This document shows, one piece after another, positions 14,969 through 20,723 of a stretch of 20,723 nt of DNA. Under the pieces are notes generated by a model, which saw nothing but the letters and a program-made list of their open reading frames with translations, did not search any database and was not told the DNA's origin. The position numbers and the translations under genes were made by a program. Source of the stretch: Collinsella sp. (GTDB taxonomy: Bacteria > Actinomycetota > Coriobacteriia > Coriobacteriales > Coriobacteriaceae); the NCBI GenBank assembly GCA_018376905.1, contig JAHAAK010000036.1, positions 1-20,723 of the forward strand. Direction: 5' to 3'. Positions within the stretch are counted from its first letter, which is position 1. Each line of letters begins with the position of its first letter.

Positions 14969-15625
14969 TTACCCCAGCGCCCCATTTGCCAGCATATCGG
15001 TAACGTCATTTAGGCTCGAAACTATTGCCGTGGCCAATCTTTCCATCTCATCTGTTGGCTCAGAGAGATCGGGGACCATGACAGTGCAAAATCCTCCTGC
15101 AAATCCCGCACGCACCCCGTTATAGGAATCCTCTAAAACGAGGGATTTCTGCGGCGAAGCTCCTAGCTCATCCGCCGCTTTCAAAAAGACGTCTGGATAA
15201 GGCTTGGCGTGTTCGACCTCAATACCAGAGACGATCGAATCGAAATAAGGGAGTATTCCTCCCCTTATCAAATTTGCCTCGATCATTTTTCTGCTCGATG
15301 ATGAAGCAACTGCCATCGGAATTCCCTCAGCCTGAAGATAGTCGAGAAGCCGATCTAATCCGGGTTTCTTCTCTGCGCCCTGAGCCAGCGCTTCATGCGC
15401 TATTTCGTAAAAACGGTCAACAAACGCTTGAGAATCGACCTCATCACCATACCACTCGCGAATAATGGACACCGCTTCAGATCCATTGGTGCCACGCATG
15501 GCGTCCGCAAGACCCTCTTTGCATTCAACCTCAAACTCAATTGCGGTTTTGGGCCAGCAGGAAGCCCAAATCGGCTCAGTATCGAACATGAGCCCGTCCA
15601 TATCGAAGATAACCGCCTCGAACAT
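14969..15625 (-). CDS. HAD-superfamily sugar-phosphate phosphatase
   Basis: A 218-residue HAD subfamily IA hydrolase. Motif I is DMDGLMFD (Asp8, Asp10), motif II 'AVASSSSRK', motif III Lys in 'EHAKPYPDVF', motif IV 'LVLEDSYNG'; a helical cap fills residues 15-85. Relatives remove phosphate from hexose or polyol phosphates or act as phosphoglucomutases. AGGAGG stands 5 bases before the ATG. It is a separate transcript ending at its own terminator, but carries the same ATAGACGTCTAT operator as the aldolase-PTS operon, so it very likely belongs to the same pathway, for instance relieving build-up of a PTS-made sugar phosphate or supplying a free sugar to the FGGY kinase. Only about 30% like the HAD protein at 2871, by eye. 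Confidence 0.92.
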   Translation of the reverse strand: MFEAVIFDMDGLMFDTEPIWASCWPKTAIEFEVECKEGLADAMRGTNGSEAVSIIREWYGDEVDSQAFVDRFYEIAHEALAQGAEKKPGLDRLLDYLQAEGIPMAVASSSSRKMIEANLIRGGILPYFDSIVSGIEVEHAKPYPDVFLKAADELGASPQKSLVLEDSYNGVRAGFAGGFCTVMVPDLSEPTDEMERLATAIVSSLNDVTDMLANGALG

Positions 15626-15642
15626 ACTGCCTCCTAGTTCAA

Positions 15643-15671
15643 ATAGACGTCTATATACGTTTATTCTATCA
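15643..15671 (-). promoter_or_regulatory. HAD gene promoter with ATAGACGTCTAT operator
   Basis: The minus strand carries TGATAGAAT, an extended -10 element (hexamer 15663-15668), and the perfect palindrome ATAGACGTCTAT at 15643-15654. The operator would lie at or just after the start of transcription, a place suited to repression. The right flank, TATACG, resembles that of the aldolase sites (TATACC). Confidence 0.7.
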
Positions 15672-15742
15672 AAGGAGACCTATCTTTCGCGACGGCATGA
15701 AAGGAGACGGGCCCAGTAAAAGCCGGCAGGCACCTCTCCCAC

Positions 15743-15783
15743 CAAAAACCACCACGATGGGGACTATTCCCATCGTGGTGGTT
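15743..15783 (-). terminator. Intrinsic terminator after the EF-G-like gene
   Basis: Arms AACCACCACGATGGG (15747-15761) and CCCATCGTGGTGGTT (15769-15783) are perfectly complementary over 15 bp, loop 7 nt. On the minus strand a run of five T follows in all. It lies about 80 bp after the EF-G-like stop codon. The outer half of the stem is the same AACCACCAC/GTGGTGGTT seen at 1612-1650, so a mobile-type hairpin may have been adopted as terminator. Confidence 0.8.
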
Positions 15784-15862
15784 GCCCTACATCGATCTAC
15801 TTGGCGTGGCACTTCCAGAGCGGCCCTTGCATCGGCATATATGTTGCAGGCAAAGCCCCACG

Positions 15863-17938
15863 CTACTTGGCGCGGCCCTCCTCATAGCGCTCGACCAGTT
15901 TGGCCTGAACGTCATAAGGCACCTGCTCATAGCCTGCGGGCTTCATGGTAAAGTCGCCCGTGCCGCGCGTGATAGAGCGCAGGCGCGTCGAATAATCCGT
16001 CAGCTCGGCCAGCGGCGCCTGGGCAATGACCACGGTATCGCCGCGCTCATCGGTCTCCATACCCGTCACGCGACCGCGCGAGGCCGAGATGTCGCCCATC
16101 ACGGCGCCGGCGTAGCTCTCGGGGATAGTCACCGTAATTTCCTCGATGGGCTCCAGCACCACCGGGTCGGCATCGGCGCATGCCTTGCGCAGGCCGATGC
16201 GAGCTGCCGCGCGAAACGCCATCTCGTTGGAGTCGACGCTGTGATACGAGCCGTCGTACACAGCCACGCGGATGCCCGTGAGCGGGTAACCGGCAATGAT
16301 GCCGTCCTTCATGGTCTCCTGGACGCCCTTGTCCACGGCGGGGATGAGCGAGCGCGGGATGCGGCCACCCACGACCTCGTCAACAAACTCATAGCCGTCG
16401 CTCGTGCCGTCGGGCCCAATGAGCGGCTCCACGCGCAGCCAGCAGTCGCCGTACTGACCGGCGCCGCCTGTCTGCTTCTTGTGGCGGCCCTGAGCGCTTG
16501 CCGTGCGGCGGATGGTCTCGCGATACGGAATGCGGATCGGAACGCTCTTTGCCGCGACCTTGGTGCGGTCCTCCAAACGGTTGAGCAGCACCGAAACCTG
16601 CGCCTCACCCACGGCGGAAATGATAGTCTGCCCGGTCTCCTCGTCACGATCGATGCTCATGGTCGGATCGGCCTTACAGGCCTTCTCGATAAACGTGTAG
16701 AGCTTCTCCTCGTCACCGCGGTTCTCGGCCTCGATGGCAATGCGGTACTGCGAGTTGGGGAACTTAAACGCCGCAGCCTCGACCTTGCCGGTAATCGAGA
16801 GCGTATCGCCCGTCTCGGCCGCCAGCTTAGGCGCCACGATGATGTCGCCGGCATAGGCGTGGCCGACCTCGGTCATGTCGCGGCCGCACATCACATACAG
16901 GTGAGCCAGACGCTCACCCTTGCGCGTACGCGCATTGACCAGCTCAAGGCCCGGCTCAAGCGTACCCGTCAGCACCTTGATAAAGCTGATGCGGCCCTGC
17001 TGCGGATCGGCCAGCGTCTTAAACACAAACGCCACCGGACGGTCATCGTCGCTCGAAATCTTGAGCGAATCGCCGTCGATAAGCGGCATCTCGCCGTAGT
17101 CAGTCGGCGCCGGGAAGTACGTCGCGATGTCATCCATCAGCGAGTTGACGCCCTGCTCCTTAATGCAATCGCCCGCAAAGACCGGCACAAAGATGCGCTC
17201 GGCGATCGCCTTCGACAGCAGGCCTTCAAGCTCCTCCTGCGTCAGCGTTTCCTCGCCTTCCAAGTACTTCATCATTAGCTCGTCGTCAGCCTCGGCCACC
17301 AGCTCGCACAGATGGTCATGGGCCTCCTCGGCCTGGGCACGATACTCCTCGGGAATCTCCGACTCAACGGCCTCGGCGCCGTTGCAATGGCGCGCCTTCA
17401 TGCGCACCAGGTCAATGATGCCATCAAAGTCCTCGCCCTCGCCCCAGGGAAGGGTCACGGCGCCCAGTCGCGTGCCAAAGCGCTCCTGCAGCAGGTCCAT
17501 CGTGGTCGCAAAGCTGGCCTCGGAGCGCGACAGGCGGTTTACGAACACCGCACGCGCCAAGCGCAGGTCCTCGGCGGCATACCAGAGCTTAACCGTCGTA
17601 GGCTGCGGGCCGGCCTCGGCGTCGACCACAAACAGAGCCGTCTCGCAGACGCTCATCGCGGCAAAGGCGTCGCCGATAAAATCGGGGTAGCACGGGGCAT
17701 CGAGCACATTGATGCGCGCGCCCTTCCAGTCGATCGGCGCAATGGTCGTCGAGATGGAAAACGCACGCTTGACCTCTTCGGGGTCATAGTCGAGCGTGGG
17801 CTTGGTGCCGTCGTGGCCGCCCAGGCGGGCGGTCTTGCCGGAAAGGTGGAGCATGGCTTCGGCGAGTGAAGTCTTGCCCACCCCGCCTTGGCCTACGAGC
17901 ACCACGTTCCTTACGTTGCCGGTCTTGGGAGCACCCAT
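15863..17938 (-). CDS. Elongation factor G-like GTPase paralogue (EF-G2 type)
   Basis: A 691-residue translational-GTPase homologue with all EF-G domains: G domain to about 270, domain II ('PVAFVFKTLADPQQGRISFIKVLTGTL'), then III to V with 'VGEAQVSVLLNRLEDR', 'GGAGQYGDCWLRVEP', 'GYPLTGIRVAVYDGSYHSVDSNEMAF' and 'ISASRGRVTGME'. G1 is intact (GQGGVGKT, 16-23). G3 is DAPCYPD (80-86), where DTPGH/DxPGY is usual; G4 is NRLS (134-137) instead of NKxD; the G5 position reads AGD instead of SA. Start at 17938 is fixed by AAGGAGGT 5 bases upstream. EF-G paralogues act on ribosomes in varied ways, including recycling and stalled-ribosome or antibiotic tolerance; the role here is unknown. It is a single-gene transcript. 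Confidence 0.9.
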   Translation of the reverse strand: MGAPKTGNVRNVVLVGQGGVGKTSLAEAMLHLSGKTARLGGHDGTKPTLDYDPEEVKRAFSISTTIAPIDWKGARINVLDAPCYPDFIGDAFAAMSVCETALFVVDAEAGPQPTTVKLWYAAEDLRLARAVFVNRLSRSEASFATTMDLLQERFGTRLGAVTLPWGEGEDFDGIIDLVRMKARHCNGAEAVESEIPEEYRAQAEEAHDHLCELVAEADDELMMKYLEGEETLTQEELEGLLSKAIAERIFVPVFAGDCIKEQGVNSLMDDIATYFPAPTDYGEMPLIDGDSLKISSDDDRPVAFVFKTLADPQQGRISFIKVLTGTLEPGLELVNARTRKGERLAHLYVMCGRDMTEVGHAYAGDIIVAPKLAAETGDTLSITGKVEAAAFKFPNSQYRIAIEAENRGDEEKLYTFIEKACKADPTMSIDRDEETGQTIISAVGEAQVSVLLNRLEDRTKVAAKSVPIRIPYRETIRRTASAQGRHKKQTGGAGQYGDCWLRVEPLIGPDGTSDGYEFVDEVVGGRIPRSLIPAVDKGVQETMKDGIIAGYPLTGIRVAVYDGSYHSVDSNEMAFRAAARIGLRKACADADPVVLEPIEEITVTIPESYAGAVMGDISASRGRVTGMETDERGDTVVIAQAPLAELTDYSTRLRSITRGTGDFTMKPAGYEQVPYDVQAKLVERYEEGRAK

Positions 17939-18166
17939 GATGACCTCCTTGCAGGGCCGCGCGCAATGCGCGACGCCAACGGGGAGAGTTCGCGGTCGGT
18001 GCCATCCCGGGAGCAGCATGGTCGGCAGCCGAGCCGACTCACCCTCCAAATGTCCTATGCCACCACCCTACCCTCACGGGCGGCTGTCCATGCATACCTT
18101 TCGGCGCACGTATGAATACAGGCGGCGAGAGGAAGAGACAAGCTTGTGAGGCGATTATTGAACCCC
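17939..18166. other. Leader region of the EF-G-like gene; no gene seen
   Basis: About 230 bp between the EF-G-like start and the terminator of the ABC operon. It holds the AAGGAGGT ribosome site next to the start and a possible weak minus-strand promoter (TTGTTT, 17 bp, TAATCG) near 18154-18182. The in-frame extension of the gene to 18049 is rich in Arg and Pro and lacks family similarity, so I leave it untranslated. Confidence 0.35.
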
Positions 18167-18215
18167 GTCGATGCAAACAAAAAGCCGCCACAGACCGTAA
18201 GACCTGCGGCGGCTT
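18167..18215 (-). terminator. Intrinsic terminator of the amino-acid ABC operon
   Basis: AAGCCGCC (18182-18189) pairs with GGCGGCTT (18208-18215), with further inner CAG/CTG pairing. On the minus strand the stem is followed by TTTTTGTTT. It lies 34 bp past the ATPase stop codon. Confidence 0.85.
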
Positions 18216-18248
18216 CGCCTCAATTAATAGTTGAGTAAATACCTGAGC

Positions 18249-19013
18249 CTACCCCTCGATACGGCTCAAGAACTCACGCGTGCGCTGCTCGTGCGGATGG
18301 CCGATAACCTGATCGGCAGGCCCCTCCTCGACAATACGGCCGCCATCCATAAAGACCACGCGGTCGGCAACATCGCGCGCAAACTGCATTGCGTGGGTCA
18401 CGATCACCATCGTCATATTCTGCGCAGCGAGGTCCTTAATGACACGCAGTACCTCGGCCGTCAGCTCGGGATCGAGTGCCGAGGTCGGCTCGTCAAAGAA
18501 CAGGATCTCCGGGTCGAGCGCCAAGGCGCGGGCGATACTCACACGCTGTTGTTGACCGCCCGAAAGCTCACATGGCACCTTGTTCTCGTTGCCCGTCAGC
18601 CCCATTTGCGCAATCAGCTCGTGGGCGCGGGCTTCCGCCTGCTCGCGCGGACGCTTGAGCACGCGAATCGGCGCATCGATGATGTTTTTCATCACGGTAT
18701 AGTGCGGGAACAGGTTGTAATTTTGGAACACCAGGCCGAATCGCGAGCGTGCCTGCTTGGGCACATCGCCCTTCGCATAGACCGCACCCGAACCCGCATC
18801 CGTCGCAACGGCAAGGTCGCCAAACGAGAGCGAGCCTCCGTCGAGTGTCTCGAGCAGCGTGGCACACCGCAGCAGCGTGGACTTGCCGCCACCCGAAGGC
18901 CCGATAATCGCCACGACCTCGCCACGCTTCACCTCAAGCGAGATATCCTTGAGCACCTCATTGCCGCCAAACGCCTTACGCGCGTTCGATATATTCATTA
19001 CCGAATTAATCAT
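18249..19013 (-). CDS. Polar amino-acid ABC transporter ATP-binding protein
   Basis: A 254-residue ATPase of the GlnQ/HisP type that drives import through the neighbouring permease. Walker A GPSGGGKST (38-46), Q-loop 'VFQNYNLFPH', signature LSGGQQQR, Walker B ILFFDEP, H-loop 'IVTHAM'. A 10-12 residue insertion near 65-85 ('LAVATDAGSGAVYAKGDVPKQA') is longer than in typical GlnQ. The start overlaps the permease end by 8 bp (ATGATTAA), so translation is probably coupled; an in-frame ATG 5 codons later is a possible alternative. Last gene of the operon, followed by a terminator. Confidence 0.95.
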   Translation of the reverse strand: MINSVMNISNARKAFGGNEVLKDISLEVKRGEVVAIIGPSGGGKSTLLRCATLLETLDGGSLSFGDLAVATDAGSGAVYAKGDVPKQARSRFGLVFQNYNLFPHYTVMKNIIDAPIRVLKRPREQAEARAHELIAQMGLTGNENKVPCELSGGQQQRVSIARALALDPEILFFDEPTSALDPELTAEVLRVIKDLAAQNMTMVIVTHAMQFARDVADRVVFMDGGRIVEEGPADQVIGHPHEQRTREFLSRIEG

Positions 19014-19659
19014 GGTAGTAATCCAATTTTTTCTCGGCGGCGCCCAGCAGCATCTCGACGACGAAGTTAAAGACCCAGTAGATTAGCGCCGCGATCGCAA
19101 ACGGCACCATGCTCACCTGCGAGGCGACCAGCGCCTTGGCCGTCGAGAACATCTCACCCACGCCAATGGCAAACGCCAGCGACGTGTCCTTGACCAGCGT
19201 GATGATCTCGTTGCCCATCGCAGGCAGAATACGCTTGGCGACCTGCGGCATCACGATATACAGAAACGTCTGCATGCGCGAGTAGCCCAGCACCTCGGCA
19301 GCCTCGTATTGACCGCGAGGAATGGACTGCAAGCCCGAGCGATAGATCTCGGCAAAGTAACCGGCGTAGTTGATGATGAACGCCACGACACACGCCGTCC
19401 ATTTGGAATCGGGCGTGAGCGAGATGCCGAACACGTAGTACGGGGCAAAGTAGATGGCAAACATCTGCAGCATGAGCGGCGTGCCGCGCATAACCGAGAT
19501 ATAGATGCGCGCAATCCAGCGAAGCGGCGCGATTTTGCTCATGCGCATAAACGCCACGGGGATTCCCAGCGGAATCGACCCCAGCAGCGTCAGCACAAAC
19601 AACTGCAAACTGACCAAGAATCCCTGGCCAAGCATCTGCATCATGACCTGAATAGACAT
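19006..19659 (-). CDS. Polar amino-acid ABC transporter permease
   Basis: A 217-residue membrane protein of the HisM/GlnP family, with about five hydrophobic segments ('GFLVSLQLFVLTLLGSIPLGIPVAF', 'LMLQMFAIYFAPYYVFGI', 'ACVVAFIINYAGYFAEI', 'VPFAIAALIYWVFNFVVEMLL'). The EAA loop that docks the ATPase reads 'EIYRSGLQSIPRGQYEAAEVLG'. The ATG at 19659 overlaps the binding-protein stop (TAATG), giving translational coupling. Only one permease gene is present, so the channel is probably a homodimer. Confidence 0.95.
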   Translation of the reverse strand: MSIQVMMQMLGQGFLVSLQLFVLTLLGSIPLGIPVAFMRMSKIAPLRWIARIYISVMRGTPLMLQMFAIYFAPYYVFGISLTPDSKWTACVVAFIINYAGYFAEIYRSGLQSIPRGQYEAAEVLGYSRMQTFLYIVMPQVAKRILPAMGNEIITLVKDTSLAFAIGVGEMFSTAKALVASQVSMVPFAIAALIYWVFNFVVEMLLGAAEKKLDYYHD

Positions 19660-20519
19660 TACTTGAGCACCCAATTATCGAAAGATAGACCATAGCTTGA
19701 ATACTTGTCGCACAGGTCCTTAACCGTGCCGTCCTCGTAGAGCGCCTTGAGCGACTCGGTCACGGCGTCGGCCGACTTGGTGTCGCCCTTCTTAAAGCCG
19801 ACGGCGTAGTGCTCGCTGGACAGCGGTTCATCAAGCTGCGTATAAGCATCGGGCTTGGCGGCAAGCTGATACTGGGCAATCGAAAGGTCGCAAGCCACGG
19901 CATCGACCGCGCCGCTCTCGAGCTGCATAAAGGCCGTGTTGTACTCGCCGATCGTGTCGAGCGTGGCAAACGTCGCCGCCAGATCCTTCTGGTCACCCTC
20001 AAGCACGTCCTGCGCAGCGGAATCGGTCTGGGTAATCACAGTCTTGCCGGCAAGATCGTCCCAGCCCTTGATGCCCGCATCCTTCTTGACCACCAGCACC
20101 TGCTCGTTGAGCATGTACGGCTCGGAGAACGTGTAGTCGTCCTCGCGACCCTCCATGGTAAAGCCGTTCCAGATGCAGTTGATGGCGCCGGAGTTGAGCA
20201 GCGTGTCCTTGGCATCCCAATCGATGGCCTCGTATTTGACCTCCCAGCCCTGCTTATCGGCAACGGCCTTGGCAAGATCGAGATCAAAGCCGGTATACTC
20301 GCCATCGTCGCCCACAAAGCCGTACGGAGGATAGGACTTATCAAAGCCCACCACGAGCTTCTTGGACTCCGCAGCGCCCTTCACATCCTTGGCCGCGGCA
20401 GAGCCAGCAGCGGAGCCCTTGCCGGCACCACCGCCGCAACCGACAAGACCAAGGCCAAGCACCGTGGCGAGCGAGCCGGCTAGACCAACAAACTGACGAC
20501 GAGACATATCGGTGTTCAT
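19659..20519 (-). CDS. Polar amino-acid ABC transporter substrate-binding lipoprotein
   Basis: A 286-residue family 3 solute-binding protein anchored outside the membrane. The signal has a Tat-like SRRQFVG (6-12), a hydrophobic stretch and the lipobox LVGC with Cys28, then a Gly/Ala/Ser linker to about 50. The mature domain shows 'VGFDKSYPPYGFVGDDGEYTGFDLDLAKAV', 'INCIWNGFTMEGREDDYTFSEPYM' and 'VITQTDSAAQDVL', as in glutamine, cystine or general amino-acid binders; the ligand is not certain. I chose the ATG at 20519 because AAGGGGGGA stands just before it. First gene of the three-gene operon. Confidence 0.94.
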   Translation of the reverse strand: MNTDMSRRQFVGLAGSLATVLGLGLVGCGGGAGKGSAAGSAAAKDVKGAAESKKLVVGFDKSYPPYGFVGDDGEYTGFDLDLAKAVADKQGWEVKYEAIDWDAKDTLLNSGAINCIWNGFTMEGREDDYTFSEPYMLNEQVLVVKKDAGIKGWDDLAGKTVITQTDSAAQDVLEGDQKDLAATFATLDTIGEYNTAFMQLESGAVDAVACDLSIAQYQLAAKPDAYTQLDEPLSSEHYAVGFKKGDTKSADAVTESLKALYEDGTVKDLCDKYSSYGLSFDNWVLK

Positions 20520-20537
20520 GGTATCCCCCCTTGATGG

Positions 20538-20604
20538 CACTTTAGTTAAGTAAAGTGATTCGTGTAACGTCCAGAATCATACACTTTAGTGAGATGGAGT
20601 ACAA
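20538..20604 (-). promoter_or_regulatory. Promoter and operator-like palindromes of the amino-acid ABC operon
   Basis: On the minus strand TTGTAC (20599-20604), 17 bp, TATGAT (20576-20581) make a sigma-A-type promoter. The palindrome CACTAAAGTG (20582-20591) fills the spacer next to the -10. A second palindrome with the same arms, CACTTTA (20538-20544), 6 bp, TAAAGTG (20551-20557), lies in the leader. The paired sites suggest repression by an unidentified regulator. Confidence 0.65.
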
Positions 20605-20668
20605 GGGAGGGTTTGCCCGGCGTGGGCGGGGAGCGGCGCGTAATTAAGTTTCCTGCTCTACAGTCCTG

Positions 20669-20705
20669 CGCAAGACGGAAAGCACATTAAGTGCTTTCCT
20701 TTGCG
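20669..20705. terminator. Hairpin at window end, possible terminator of the next gene
   Basis: GGAAAGCAC (20677-20685), ATTAA, GTGCTTTCC (20691-20699), with outer CGCAA (20669-20673) and TTGCG (20701-20705). It lies upstream of the ABC operon promoter, so it probably ends a minus-strand gene beyond the window. No clear T-run is seen. The rest of 20605-20723 shows nothing recognisable. Confidence 0.45.
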
Positions 20706-20723
20706 TGCGGAACTCGCGATAAA

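Noticed and set aside
15671..15708. Two AAAGGAGAC direct repeats as ribosome sites of small genes
   Set aside because: No plausible reading frame follows either copy; probably chance purine-rich repeats.
15782..17278. 498-codon open frame on the plus strand opposite the EF-G-like gene
   Set aside because: Antisense shadow of a well-conserved GTPase, His/Arg/Leu-rich, no ribosome site and no recognisable domain.

Overview
The window looks like a chromosomal stretch of a G+C-rich, low-repeat actinobacterium of the class Coriobacteriia, most likely Collinsella or a close relative. This rests on codon usage, the gene families and the style of the short intergenic repeats; no rRNA or marker gene in the window settles it. 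No tRNA, rRNA, CRISPR array, transposase or integrase was seen. About 18 protein genes are well supported.

Left part (1-4.7 kb): the first 483 codons of glmS (minus strand, 3' end off the window), a LacI-type regulator, a HAD sugar-phosphatase whose stop codon interlocks tail-to-tail with that of the regulator, and a LarE-type PP-loop sulfur transferase. Middle (4.7-8.0 kb): a lone AlbA/Schlafen-type DNA-binding and ATPase-like regulator, preceded by about eleven copies of a TCTCTCTAAA box and bracketed by two direct copies of a 38-bp dispersed repeat (a third, inverted copy lies at 1.67 kb); then an exported DNA/RNA non-specific endonuclease.

Centre (8.2-15.7 kb): the most coherent system. 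Reading leftwards on the minus strand, it comprises a HAD phosphatase, a class II ketose-bisphosphate aldolase, an FGGY (xylulokinase-like) kinase, a complete glucitol-type PTS (SrlA, SrlE, GutM, SrlB) and a triose-phosphate isomerase-like protein. A GntR/UTRA regulator on the plus strand converges on it across a shared bidirectional terminator. A palindrome, ATAGACGTCTAT, occurs before the HAD gene, twice (one copy imperfect) before the aldolase, and in degenerate tandem form before srlA, so these transcripts look like one regulon. The set lacks the sorbitol-6-phosphate dehydrogenase that defines known glucitol operons and adds a kinase, aldolase and isomerase, so its substrate is probably not simply sorbitol.

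Right part (15.8-20.7 kb): an EF-G-like GTPase paralogue with altered G3, G4 and G5 motifs, then a three-gene polar amino-acid ABC transporter operon (Tat-type lipoprotein binding protein, permease, ATPase) with a readable promoter, operator-like palindromes and a terminator.
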